A DNA stretch of 32,264 bases from positions 1 to 32,264 of the forward strand of contig JAFRXS010000173.1 of the NCBI GenBank assembly GCA_017443405.1, given 5' to 3'. The stretch is from Clostridia bacterium (lineage in GTDB: Bacteria; Bacillota; Clostridia; Oscillospirales; Acutalibacteraceae). This document shows positions 1 to 6,889 of this stretch, in pieces (the stretch's first letter is position 1; every line of letters begins with the position of its first letter). Both the position numbers and the translations under genes were made by a program. The notes beneath the pieces are model-generated. The model saw nothing but the letters and a program-made list of their open reading frames with translations. It did not search any database and was not told the origin of the DNA.

Positions 1-1
1 G

Positions 2-76
2 GGCATCTGCGGTATTGCGTGTCTGGGTGCCGCGGGGCTGTTCCGGATGGTTCGTGTTGAGCCTTCATTGAATTAA
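2..76 (+). CDS. C-terminal end of an unidentified protein (partial, 5' end outside window)
   Basis: An open frame enters from the left edge and ends at TAA 74-76, giving 24 residues rich in Gly, Ala, Leu and Ile with basic residues near the end (GICGIACLGAAGLFRMVRVE). This looks like the end of a transmembrane segment followed by a short cytoplasmic tail, as in a membrane anchor. The family cannot be recognised from so little. It ends 25 bp before the next small gene, in the same direction, so the two may be co-transcribed. Base composition here and in the next gene is lower in GC than the rest of the window. Confidence 0.4.
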   Translation, partial: GICGIACLGAAGLFRMVRVEPSLN

Positions 77-101
77 TAAACAGAAATTCGATAGGGGTAC
101 C

Positions 102-344
102 ATCAAGAAAGAGCTGTTCCCTTCGTCTGATCAGGCACAGCGATATTCCGAGCCGTCCTATTCCTTTGCTCCTGCACCCGACAAAACCGATGACACATAT
201 GTCGTGATTGATAGCGACACCGAATTTGCACAAACGGTCGATGGAAAAAGGCAGGAAGAGGTCTGGCCCGTGATTGACGAACTGATGACTATTATTAAAA
301 CGCTTCACCCGCGCTTATATGCAGCTGTGCTTTCGAAATTCTAA
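102..344 (+). CDS. Small hypothetical protein with apparent ATC start codon
   Basis: The frame is open from the TGA at 69-71 to TAA 342-344 and contains no ATG, GTG or TTG in a sensible place. The first plausible start is ATC at 102, reading I/M-KKELFPSSDQ, preceded by AGGGG at 93-97 with only 4 nt spacing. The 80-residue product is acidic in the middle (TDDTYVVIDSDTEF) and ends with a helix-like, basic-hydrophobic segment (LHPRLYAAVLSKF). I do not recognise a named family. A strong terminator follows 6 bp after the stop, so this is the last gene of its transcript. Either a rare ATC start (as infC uses ATT) is used, or a former ATG has been lost by mutation or sequencing error. It lies against the 3' end of a tRNA gene and could be cargo of an integrated element. 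Confidence 0.5.
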   Translation: MKKELFPSSDQAQRYSEPSYSFAPAPDKTDDTYVVIDSDTEFAQTVDGKRQEEVWPVIDELMTIIKTLHPRLYAAVLSKF

Positions 345-350
345 CTTCGG

Positions 351-374
351 CCCGTCCCTTCGGGGACGGGTTTT
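351..374 (+). terminator. Rho-independent terminator after the small gene
   Basis: Perfect 8-bp stem CCCGTCCC / GGGACGGG closed by a TTCG tetraloop and followed by TTTT, 6 bp downstream of the stop codon at 344. Confidence 0.9.
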
Positions 375-450
375 GCATATCATTTTGCATATTAACAAAA
401 CGATTTATTATATGCAAAAGTGACATATATCGACATATCATTTTGACATA
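371..450. other. AT-rich intergenic patch with short direct and inverted repeats
   Basis: TTTTGCATAT occurs at 371-380 and again at 383-392. Its inverted copy ATATGCAAAA is at 410-419. GACATAT-type heptamers follow at about 422, 432 and 445. The patch is far more AT-rich than the rest of the window and contains no gene. It may hold protein-binding sites or be the edge of an acquired segment; the sequence alone does not decide. Confidence 0.45.
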
Positions 451-452
451 AG

Positions 453-485
453 AAAACACCGAAACCCTAAAAGTTTCGGTGTTTT
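453..485 (-). terminator. Terminator of the tRNA-Arg transcript
   Basis: Inverted repeat AAACACCGAAAC / GTTTCGGTGTTT with a 7-nt loop. Read on the minus strand it lies directly downstream of the tRNA 3' end and runs into GTTTTCTT, a usable U tract. Confidence 0.8.
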
Positions 486-488
486 CGG

Positions 489-565
489 TGGCGTCCCCGG
501 CGCGATTCGAACGCGCGGCCTTTCGCTTAGGAGGCGAACGCTCTATCCTGCTGAGCTACGGAGAC
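489..565 (-). tRNA. tRNA-Arg (anticodon CCT)
   Basis: A complete cloverleaf of 77 nt with encoded CCA. The acceptor stem pairs GTCTCCG with CGGGGAC (one T-G pair) and the D stem GCTC with GAGC. The anticodon stem TTCGC/GCGAA encloses the loop CTCCTAA, giving anticodon CCT, which reads AGG. The T stem GCGCG/CGCGC encloses TTCGAAT. It has its own promoter upstream and terminator downstream, so it is a single-gene transcription unit. Its 3' end faces the AT-richer small genes at 1-344, the geometry expected when an integrative element uses a tRNA 3' end as attachment site, but no integrase or duplicated tRNA end is visible in this window. Confidence 0.97.
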
Positions 566-579
566 AACGAACGGAAGTT

Positions 580-608
580 ATTATACATAGATACAAAACA
601 AAAGTCAA
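580..608 (-). promoter_or_regulatory. Sigma-A promoter of tRNA-Arg
   Basis: On the minus strand, TTGACT (603-608) and a perfect TATAAT (580-585) are separated by 17 nt. The -10 box is 14 bp upstream of the mature tRNA 5' end. Confidence 0.92.
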
Positions 609-638
609 GACCGAAAAACGGCAAAATCGGAAAACCCG

Positions 639-1475
639 TCAGCGGAGAGTCCCGGACTCCGTTTGCGCCCGGGCAGCCGAGACCCCGTCGCGAAGACGGC
701 AGGCGCGGGAGTATGCCTCGCGGACAGCTTCGGCGTCGGACATACCGGCGCAGGCGGGATCGGCGGTCGGGTCCGCTTCTATCATCAGCGTGACGTTCTT
801 ACCAAGGGCGAAGAAGCGGTCGGCGAACCAGTTCCAGTCGATGACGCCGCCGAACGGGAGGTAGTGCCGGTCGTCACGGTAATCGGGCTCGCCGGGGCGC
901 GTGACGCCGAGATTGTCGTGCAGGTGGAGGCAGAGCAGCCGGTCGCCGTAAAGGGCGAACATAGGCGTCTCGGGAGAATAGCAGGAATTGTGCCCGACGT
1001 CCCAGCAGAAGCCGTGATAAGAGGGGACGTGCGGCATAAGGTACCCGAGATGCGGCAGAGGCTCGAGGTTCTCGAACGCGATCTTGACGCCGGCGTTTTC
1101 TGCGAACCCGCAGACTTCGAGGAAATTCTCCACGCCGCGCGGTGTGGGGTCCGGAGCCGTGTTGCCTATGGTCACGTGCATCACGGCGACGGGGATGCCG
1201 CAGTCCGCCGCGACGTTTATCCTGCGCCGGTAATCGTCCATGACCGCTTCGGTCCTGTCGGAGCAAGCCCAAAGCTCGTTTGCCGAGCCCCAGGGGAGAT
1301 GGACGGTCTCGACCTCGAGCCCTCTCCCTCGGCATTCGCGGCAGAGGTCCGCTATCGGATCGTCGCCGGTGAACATCAGGAAGGTGCTGTCGAAGCCCGC
1401 GTCGGCGATCATCGCGATCTCGTCGCGCTTATCGAGCCCCTTCCTGTTGAACAGGGACAGACCGACCTTCGTCAT
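639..1475 (-). CDS. Sugar phosphate isomerase/epimerase-like TIM-barrel protein
   Basis: 278 residues of the xylose-isomerase-like/AP-endonuclease-2 TIM-barrel superfamily, about the usual length. Visible hallmarks are the beta-strand motifs with metal-binding acids and histidines: VHLPWGS, VMHVTIG, KIAFENLEP (strand-end Glu), FCWDVGH (Asp and His), LHLHDN and, near the end, MIEADP. These bind a divalent metal in this family, which isomerises or epimerises keto sugars or related polyols; the substrate cannot be told from sequence. The start overlaps the stop of the upstream membrane-protein gene by 4 bp (ATGA), so it is translationally coupled as the last gene of the four-gene minus-strand operon led by the aminotransferase. 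No clear terminator lies before the tRNA promoter. Superfamily assignment is secure, the specific reaction is not. Confidence 0.85.
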   Translation of the reverse strand: MTKVGLSLFNRKGLDKRDEIAMIADAGFDSTFLMFTGDDPIADLCRECRGRGLEVETVHLPWGSANELWACSDRTEAVMDDYRRRINVAADCGIPVAVMHVTIGNTAPDPTPRGVENFLEVCGFAENAGVKIAFENLEPLPHLGYLMPHVPSYHGFCWDVGHNSCYSPETPMFALYGDRLLCLHLHDNLGVTRPGEPDYRDDRHYLPFGGVIDWNWFADRFFALGKNVTLMIEADPTADPACAGMSDAEAVREAYSRACRLRDGVSAARAQTESGTLR

Positions 1476-2173
1476 GCGCGTTTCTTTGATTTCTTCGACT
1501 TGTTTCCGGTCTTTTTTTCGGGATCGGGATCAGCTATGATATGAGAGATCGTCCACACCGCCTCGGCGATGAACACCAGCAGCATGAGGATGTAAGCGGT
1601 CGAGAGATTGAGCAGCTTGATGACGATCAGCTGCGAGCCCGAGCCCATAAGAGAGGTCACCAGCGAGCTCAGCCCGCTCTGGACTTCCCCTATTCCGGAA
1701 AGTATCGTCGGCCCCAGAAGTTCCGAGATGCTGATGCTGCCGTTGACGAGCGGCTTCGAAACGTAGCCGAAGGATATGTTCATACCGACCGTGAAGACGA
1801 CGCCGAGCAGCGCGAAGATGAACGCCGCGCGTCTCTTGCGGGTGAACACGCCGAGGATCAGCAGCAGGACGTCGGTCAGCACCGCGAGGATGAAGAAGCC
1901 GAGGAACAGAGCGAACGGCAGCCCTATAGCGTCCCTGATAGCCTCGGGGATGTCGGTGAACGAGAAGCTTTTCAGCTGCTCCGAGTACGGCTCGAGCAGG
2001 CCGGCTATGTCCTTGATGCTGTACGAGGCGTTGATCATAACGTCGTCGGAGCTGCTGGTGAACAGCGAGAGCAGATTGCTCGTGACGAGCAGCTTGAAGA
2101 ACGGCGCGAACACGACCGCCGGGAAGAACGCTACGGTGAGCACGAGCGTCACTAACTTATAAACAGCTTTCAT
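1472..2173 (-). CDS. Hypothetical integral membrane protein
   Basis: 233 residues. A hydrophobic N-terminal segment (about 5-30) could be a signal anchor. It is followed by an external-looking Ser/Asp-rich stretch (about 38-75), then hydrophobic helices near 85-110, 118-138 and 185-210, and a very basic tail (KKTGNKSKKSKKRA) that is probably cytoplasmic. I do not recognise the family. The start has AGGAGG about 7 nt upstream and lies 24 bp after the diaminopropionate ammonia-lyase gene; the stop overlaps the isomerase start. A role in transport or membrane organisation linked to the amino acid enzymes upstream is only inferred from the operon. Confidence 0.75.
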   Translation of the reverse strand: MKAVYKLVTLVLTVAFFPAVVFAPFFKLLVTSNLLSLFTSSSDDVMINASYSIKDIAGLLEPYSEQLKSFSFTDIPEAIRDAIGLPFALFLGFFILAVLTDVLLLILGVFTRKRRAAFIFALLGVVFTVGMNISFGYVSKPLVNGSISISELLGPTILSGIGEVQSGLSSLVTSLMGSGSQLIVIKLLNLSTAYILMLLVFIAEAVWTISHIIADPDPEKKTGNKSKKSKKRA

Positions 2174-2197
2174 CGAAGCCTCCTCGCGGCTGTATCT

Positions 2198-3376
2198 TCA
2201 GCCGCAGATCCTGTGGTAATTGGAAGGGCAGGTGTCGCCCTCGGTGGATATGCAAAGTATCCGGCTGCGAGAGTCTATCCCGAGAGCCTCTTTCATCCGT
2301 TCGGACGACGTCACGGCGAGGACGGCTCCCACGCCGGAAGCGCCCGATTCGCCGGAAACTATCGCCCTGTCGCCGCCTGCGGGACGAGCGAGAAGCCGCA
2401 TGGCGTCGGCGGCGCGGCTGTCGGGTATCGTGATACAGCCCGCCGCGTGCGCGCGGATGAGCTCCCACGCGGGCGCGCACGGCACTCCGCAGGCGAGCCC
2501 CGCCATCATCGTCGAAAGAGAGCCCTTCGCCGCGTGAGGCAGACCGTCGCCCGCGGACGCGCTCTCATAGATACAGGCGGCGTCCGTCGGCTCGACGATC
2601 GCGATCACGGGCGCGAGCGCGCCGTAGAAATTTTTAAGATACGCCGCGGCGGCTCCCGCCATCGAGCCCACGCCCGCCTGCAAAAAGACGTGCGTCGGCG
2701 GCTCCGGCAGGCGGTCCGTTATCTCTCTCATCATCGTCAGGTAGCCCTGCATGATGAGCAGCGGTATCCTGCCGTTGATATCGGACGTCGTGTCCTGGAT
2801 GACCGTCCAGCCGTGTTTTTCAGCCTGCTTCGCGGCGTAAAGGACCGTTTCGTCGTAGCTCCACGGCGTTATCTCCGCTTCGGCGCCGAGCCTCCTGATG
2901 TTTTCGAGCCGCTCGGGCTCGCTGCCCTTCGGCATATAGACGACGCTCCCGAGCCCGAACAGCTTCGCGCTGTACGCCACTCCCCTGCCGTGATTGCCGT
3001 CCGTCGCGGTGCAGAGCGTCATGTCCTTTATCTTCTCTCTGACCGCCGGGGAAGTCAGCAGGCCGTAGGTCGGCTCTTCGCTCCCCGCTCCCGCTTTTTC
3101 GGCGCAGACGACCGCCGTGCAGTAGCTGCCGCCGAGCGCCTTGAACGCGTTGAGCCCGAAGCGCGGGCTTTCGTCCTTGACGGCGAGCGAGGCGACGCCG
3201 AGCTGTTCGGCGGCTGATTTCATAAAGACAAGAGGAGTCTCCTCGTAGCCGGGAAGACTCCTGTGAAAAGCGAGCGTCCTTTCGGACCGCTCCGGCGTGA
3301 AAAGAGCGTCAAGCCCGCACGCGCCGGAGCGTGTCCCCACGGTAAGGAGCGAAGTCCCGTTTTCCGTGATCTGCAT
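2198..3376 (-). CDS. dpaL: Diaminopropionate ammonia-lyase
   Basis: 392 residues, matching the ~400-residue PLP enzyme that splits 2,3-diaminopropionate into pyruvate and two ammonia. Visible signatures: RFGLNAFKALGGSY, carrying the PLP lysine (K79); TATDGNHGRGVAY, with the family's catalytic aspartate (D126, equivalent to D120 of the E. coli YgeX enzyme); a DTTS motif; the glycine-rich cofactor loop LQAGVGSMAG; and ISTEGDT near the end. It lies 19 bp downstream of the aminotransferase gene with no strong ribosome binding site, so coupling is likely. Context suggests catabolism of diaminopropionate or a related D/L-amino acid, with the aminotransferase supplying or diverting the substrate. 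The enzyme family is well supported, the in vivo substrate is inferred. Confidence 0.93.
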   Translation of the reverse strand: MQITENGTSLLTVGTRSGACGLDALFTPERSERTLAFHRSLPGYEETPLVFMKSAAEQLGVASLAVKDESPRFGLNAFKALGGSYCTAVVCAEKAGAGSEEPTYGLLTSPAVREKIKDMTLCTATDGNHGRGVAYSAKLFGLGSVVYMPKGSEPERLENIRRLGAEAEITPWSYDETVLYAAKQAEKHGWTVIQDTTSDINGRIPLLIMQGYLTMMREITDRLPEPPTHVFLQAGVGSMAGAAAAYLKNFYGALAPVIAIVEPTDAACIYESASAGDGLPHAAKGSLSTMMAGLACGVPCAPAWELIRAHAAGCITIPDSRAADAMRLLARPAGGDRAIVSGESGASGVGAVLAVTSSERMKEALGIDSRSRILCISTEGDTCPSNYHRICG

Positions 3377-3395
3377 TACTGACCGGCCGTCGGCG

Positions 3396-4874
3396 TCAGT
3401 CGGATACTCTCCCGACGTTGGCGAGGACCCTGTCGAACTTGGCGACCGCCTCGTCGATGAGCTCGGGCGTGTACGCCGCGGAGGTGTAGAGCCTGGAGCC
3501 GGCGAGAGTCACGAGACCCTCCGCCATATAGGCGGCGCCCATATGCTCCATTTCCTTCTTGCGGGCGGAAGTCGCGTCGAGGACGCCGGGGATGGTCCAC
3601 GGCTTCTTCCAGTTGATGCTGTAGTGCATCGTGCCGACCGTCTCGAAGTGGCAGATCGAGCCCTGGTTCCAGGTGACGAACGGCAGGCCGTACTTGTCGA
3701 TGAGGCCCTGAAGACCGGCGACGAGACGGTCGCCCATCTGGCCCGCCTTCTGGCAGGCGTTCGTCCTCTCGATCTCCTCAAGAGTGAAGTAGCCGGCGCA
3801 GCAGCTGATCGGAGTCGCCGCGAGCGTGCCGCCGCAGAACGCCTTCTTGACCTTGGCGGAGCCGTCGAGACCTGCGCCGAGGTACTTCATGTATTCCTTC
3901 TTGCCGCCGACGCCGCCCGCGCCCGGGTAGCCGCCCGCGACGACCTTGCCGAAGATGGTGAGGTCGGGGGATACGCCGAAGTAGCCCTGCGCGCCCGCCA
4001 TGCCGATGCGGAAGCCGGTGACGACCTCGTCGAAGATGAGCAGAGCGCCGTACTTGCGGCAAAGGCGCTCGACGTCCTTGTTGAACTGGACGCTGACGGG
4101 AGTCGTGCCGCTCTCGGGACCGACGGGCTCGATATAGACGGCAGCCGTGCCGCCGCGGAACTGGTTGAGCCAGAGGACCTTCTCAAGGTCGCCCGCGTCG
4201 TTGGGGAAGAACTCCTGCGTGTGCTTGAAGATGTAAAGCGGAACGCCGTTCGCCTGGGTGAACTTGGAGCCGGGGATGCGGATGCCGTAGCCGAGCTGAT
4301 CGGACCAGCCGTGATAGGCGCCGCCCATCTTGACGATATTCATCTTCTTGGTGGCGAGCCTGGCGATACGCGCCGCGCACATGCACGCCTCGGTGCCGGA
4401 GCCGAGCATACGGAACATATCGACCGTAGGAACACTGTCGGCTATCTTCTTGCCGAGCTTGTACTCGAACTCATGGAAAAGACCGGTGGACGGGCCGCAG
4501 GTATTGAGCAGCTCGATGACCTGCTCGCGTATCTCGGGAGGGTTGGAGCCCAGAACGGTCGGGCCGCCCGCCTGCAGGAAGTCGAAGTACTCGTTGCCGT
4601 CGATGTCATAGAGCTTCATGCCGTCCGCCTTCGTGAAGACGAGCGGGAAGGGATAGTTGAAGGCGAGATTGTGCTGAACGCCGCCGGGGATTATCTCCCT
4701 CGCCTCGGCGATCTTCGCCTTTGACTTGGCGCACTTCTTCTCGTAGTACTCCTCCTCGTACCTCTTGAGCACATCGGGCTTGATCGAGTAGATAGGCATT
4801 CCGATGAGCTGGTCGAGTCTGCGGTTGACCTCATCCACGTCGGGATAGGTGCTGATTGCGTAACGGTTGTCCAT
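3396..4874 (-). CDS. Class III PLP aminotransferase, glutamate-1-semialdehyde aminomutase-like
   Basis: 492 residues, starting at ATG 4874 with GGAGG 8 nt upstream; a longer upstream frame has no ribosome binding site and crosses the promoter. Fold-type I signatures: GSGTEACMCAARIAR (phosphate binding, about 158-171), GGAYHGW, the acidic motif FDEVVTGFRIG (D282) and PDLTIFGKVVAGGYPGAG with the PLP lysine K310. The order and spacing are those of glutamate-1-semialdehyde 2,1-aminomutase and related aminotransferases, but the protein carries about 60 extra N-terminal residues. No haem-synthesis genes surround it; it heads an operon with dpaL instead, so a role in amino acid or diaminopropionate metabolism is more likely than tetrapyrrole synthesis. 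Transcribed from a near-consensus promoter. Confidence 0.9.
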   Translation of the reverse strand: MDNRYAISTYPDVDEVNRRLDQLIGMPIYSIKPDVLKRYEEEYYEKKCAKSKAKIAEAREIIPGGVQHNLAFNYPFPLVFTKADGMKLYDIDGNEYFDFLQAGGPTVLGSNPPEIREQVIELLNTCGPSTGLFHEFEYKLGKKIADSVPTVDMFRMLGSGTEACMCAARIARLATKKMNIVKMGGAYHGWSDQLGYGIRIPGSKFTQANGVPLYIFKHTQEFFPNDAGDLEKVLWLNQFRGGTAAVYIEPVGPESGTTPVSVQFNKDVERLCRKYGALLIFDEVVTGFRIGMAGAQGYFGVSPDLTIFGKVVAGGYPGAGGVGGKKEYMKYLGAGLDGSAKVKKAFCGGTLAATPISCCAGYFTLEEIERTNACQKAGQMGDRLVAGLQGLIDKYGLPFVTWNQGSICHFETVGTMHYSINWKKPWTIPGVLDATSARKKEMEHMGAAYMAEGLVTLAGSRLYTSAAYTPELIDEAVAKFDRVLANVGRVSD

Positions 4875-4922
4875 TTTGTCCTCCGAAATAAATATGCTGT
4901 ATGACAGTTGTAATCCGTTTAT

Positions 4923-4951
4923 ACTATACCACGGACGGAAAAATAAGTCAA
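4923..4951 (-). promoter_or_regulatory. Sigma-A promoter of the aminotransferase-dpaL operon
   Basis: Minus strand TTGACT (4946-4951), 17-nt spacer, TATAGT (4923-4928), about 49 bp upstream of the start codon. It is arranged back to back with the prs promoter. Confidence 0.9.
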
Positions 4952-4970
4952 GAAAAACACTCCGTAAGGC

Positions 4971-4999
4971 TTGAACTTCATTTATAAGTATGTTATTAT
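4971..4999 (+). promoter_or_regulatory. Sigma-A promoter of prs
   Basis: TTGAAC (4971-4976), 17-nt spacer, TATTAT (4994-4999), 57 bp before the chosen start codon. The divergent operon's -35 box is only 19 bp away, so one regulator could act on both. Confidence 0.8.
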
Positions 5000-5055
5000 A
5001 AATTCGCAGTAGAGTTTTACTCCATATCATAACGATGAAAGCAGGAGGAAGTTCA

Positions 5056-6306
5056 ATGGCAGACAGGATGGGCAAAGAGTCAATGACGCGGGGGGAGCAG
5101 TTGTCGATACTGCCGGAAACGCACCACGAGGACAGACCGATCGAGGTGCCGGTCGGCAAGCTGATGATCGCTCCCCTTAAAGGCTGCGAGCCTCTCGCGA
5201 GGCAGATCAGCGACTGGATCTATCAGTTCCGCGAGGAGGAAGAGCATGAAATGCCGGTCGACAGCCCCGAATTCGACGGCTACATGCGCAAGGATTACAT
5301 TCTCGAAATGGGACTGCCGAGATTCGGCACCGGAGAGGGCAAATGCGTCATCCAGAAGTCCGTTCGCGGCTGTGACGTGTTCATCCTCTGCGACATGTTC
5401 AACCACGGCGTGACGATGGACTACTTCTACGGCGAAAAGAACGCGAGGGTCATGAGCCCCGACGAGCATTACGCCGATCTCAAGAGGGTCATCGCCGCGA
5501 TAACGGGCAAAGCCCGCCGCGTCAACGTCATCATGCCCATGCTCTACGAGGGGCGCCAGCACAGGCGCACGACGCGCGAGTCGCTCGACTGCGCGCTCGT
5601 CCTCAAGGAGCTGTGCGATCTGCTGGGCGTCGACAATATCATCACCTTCGACGCGCACGATCCAAGAGTCCAGAACGCCATTCCCCTCAATTCCTTCGAG
5701 GACTTCAAGACCGCCCACCAGATGATAAAGGCGGTCACGAGGGATTTCCCCGATATCAAGATAGACCCCGACCATCTCATGATCATCTCGCCCGACGAGG
5801 GCGGCATGGGGCGCTGCATATTCTACGCCACCGTTCTCGGCGTCGAGCTGAGCACCTTCTATAAGGAAAGGGACTACACCACCGTCGTCAACGGCCGCAA
5901 CCCCGTCAAGGCTCACATGTTCCTCGGCGGCGACATCAGGGGAAGGGACGTCTTCATCGTCGACGACATGATCTCCTCCGGCGGCTCCATGCTCGACACC
6001 GCCGCGGAGCTCAAAAAGCGCGGCGCCGGCAGGATCTTCATACTCTCCGCCTTCGGCCTGTTCACCGACGGCCTGGGGGCTTTCGACGAAGAGTACGCGA
6101 AGGGCGCGTTCAGCGGCGTGTTCACCACCAACCTCATCTACCGCACGCCGGAGCTGCTCGAGCGCGAATGGTACCACGAGGTCGACCTGAGCAAATACAT
6201 CGCGCTCATCGTCAACAACCTCAACAAGGACCAGAGCGTTTCCCCGCTCATCGACCCGTCCGACAGGATCGACAAATACCTGAGGAAGCACGGCTACAGG
6301 AGTTGA
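5056..6306 (+). CDS. prs: Ribose-phosphate pyrophosphokinase (PRPP synthetase), long form
   Basis: 416 residues from ATG 5056, chosen because AGGAGG sits 7 nt upstream; an in-frame ATG at 5035 has none. The enzyme transfers pyrophosphate from ATP to ribose 5-phosphate to make PRPP for nucleotide, histidine and tryptophan synthesis. Signatures: MLYEGRQHRRTTRES (ATP-binding region), the metal-binding motif FDAHDPRVQNAI where classical enzymes have DLHA, and the PRPP loop VFIVDDMISSGGSM. It is about 100 residues longer than the classical 315-residue Prs, with an N-terminal extension and a longer C-terminus, as in some clostridial enzymes. It is monocistronic between its own promoter and a strong terminator. 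Confidence 0.93.
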   Translation: MADRMGKESMTRGEQLSILPETHHEDRPIEVPVGKLMIAPLKGCEPLARQISDWIYQFREEEEHEMPVDSPEFDGYMRKDYILEMGLPRFGTGEGKCVIQKSVRGCDVFILCDMFNHGVTMDYFYGEKNARVMSPDEHYADLKRVIAAITGKARRVNVIMPMLYEGRQHRRTTRESLDCALVLKELCDLLGVDNIITFDAHDPRVQNAIPLNSFEDFKTAHQMIKAVTRDFPDIKIDPDHLMIISPDEGGMGRCIFYATVLGVELSTFYKERDYTTVVNGRNPVKAHMFLGGDIRGRDVFIVDDMISSGGSMLDTAAELKKRGAGRIFILSAFGLFTDGLGAFDEEYAKGAFSGVFTTNLIYRTPELLEREWYHEVDLSKYIALIVNNLNKDQSVSPLIDPSDRIDKYLRKHGYRS

Positions 6307-6335
6307 CAGCCCGCGGCGCGCCGTCCTCATTTCAA

Positions 6336-6370
6336 TTAAACGGCAAAGCCATATCGGCAATGCCGTTTTT
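6336..6370 (+). terminator. Terminator of prs
   Basis: AAACGGCA (6338-6345) pairs with TGCCGTTT (6361-6368). An inner GCC/GGC stem sits in the loop, and the right arm runs into TTTTT. It ends 6 bp before the MITE-like element. Confidence 0.85.
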
Positions 6371-6375
6371 AATTG

Positions 6376-6539
6376 TTAGGGTAAGGGGAGTCGAACCCGA
6401 ATCGCCTTTGGCCGGGTCTTTTTGGCTCTTTCGCGCTCTTCATCCTTGCTTTGCGTCACGTATTATCAAGGCTGATGAGGCAGTATTGGGGAAAATATGC
6501 TCTGAAAAACCGTTTTGTGTTCAACTCCCCTTACCCTAA
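6376..6539 (-). mobile_element. MITE-like element, copy 1
   Basis: A 164-bp non-coding element bounded by perfect 15-bp terminal inverted repeats (TTAGGGTAAGGGGAG / CTCCCCTTACCCTAA), with similarity of the ends extending to about 20 bp. It is an inverted, about 97% identical copy of the element at 7302-7464; the differences are two substitutions and a small change near the middle. It has no transposase; the open frames crossing it are not protein-like. No clear target-site duplication is visible. It lies between the prs terminator and the toxin-antitoxin promoter. The ends recall no IS family I can name with confidence. Confidence 0.85.
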
Positions 6540-6562
6540 GCGTTATATCGCAGCCTTTCCTC

Positions 6563-6591
6563 TTGACAAAACGGAAGAAAAAACGTATAAT
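6563..6591 (+). promoter_or_regulatory. Consensus sigma-A promoter of the toxin-antitoxin operon
   Basis: Exact consensus TTGACA (6563-6568), 17 nt, TATAAT (6586-6591). A perfect promoter fits a tightly repressed, autoregulated operon. Confidence 0.95.
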
Positions 6592-6593
6592 AA

Positions 6594-6608
6594 GTAAGAA
6601 ATTCTTAC
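6594..6608. promoter_or_regulatory. Operator-like perfect inverted repeat at the TA promoter
   Basis: GTAAGAA-A-TTCTTAC, a perfect 7-1-7 palindrome placed 2 bp after the -10 box, across the expected transcription start. This is the expected place for the AbrB-type antitoxin to bind and repress its own operon. The binding partner is inferred. Confidence 0.8.
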
Positions 6609-6625
6609 CGAAAGAGGGAGTGCAA

Positions 6626-6889
6626 ATGAACGCTCAGATCGTAACGGTGTCAACAAAAGGCCAGGTCGCGCTTCCCGTCTCCATAAGGAAAGAAATGGGA
6701 ATAGAATCCGGCGCGAAGTTTGTCGCTTTCGCGTCCGGCGATACGATCATGCTGAAAATGGTCAAATTGCCTTCGGCGGAAGATTTCAAAAAAGCGATGG
6801 ACGAAGCGCAGGCATGGGCGGCGGATAACGGTCTCAACGAGTCGGACCTTAACGCGCTGATCAAAACCGCGAGGACGGAGAATAAATGA
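6626..6889 (+). CDS. AbrB/SpoVT-family antitoxin
   Basis: 87 residues from ATG 6626 with GAGGGAG about 7 nt upstream. The N-terminal 45 residues show the swapped-hairpin AbrB DNA-binding domain (VTVSTKGQVALPVSIRKEMG, then GAKFVAF...IMLKMVK). The rest is an acidic helical tail (about 50-87) of the kind that wraps and blocks the toxin. It overlaps the PIN toxin start by 4 bp (ATGA). It is likely to repress the operon through the palindrome at the promoter. The pair sits between inverted MITE-like copies, so it may move as a cassette. Confidence 0.92.
   Translation: MNAQIVTVSTKGQVALPVSIRKEMGIESGAKFVAFASGDTIMLKMVKLPSAEDFKKAMDEAQAWAADNGLNESDLNALIKTARTENK

Noticed and set aside
3297..4724. 475-codon frame on the plus strand
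   Set aside because: Antisense shadow of the aminotransferase and dpaL genes; no ribosome binding site and biased composition.
4875..5159. 95-residue N-terminal extension of the aminotransferase
   Set aside because: It crosses both divergent promoters and the prs start; the ATG at 4874 has a strong GGAGG.
6376..6539. Protein-coding frame across the MITE-like element (VRGVEPESPLAGSFWLF-type translation)
   Set aside because: The frame has no start signal and differs between copies at its edges; conservation is explained by the repeat itself.
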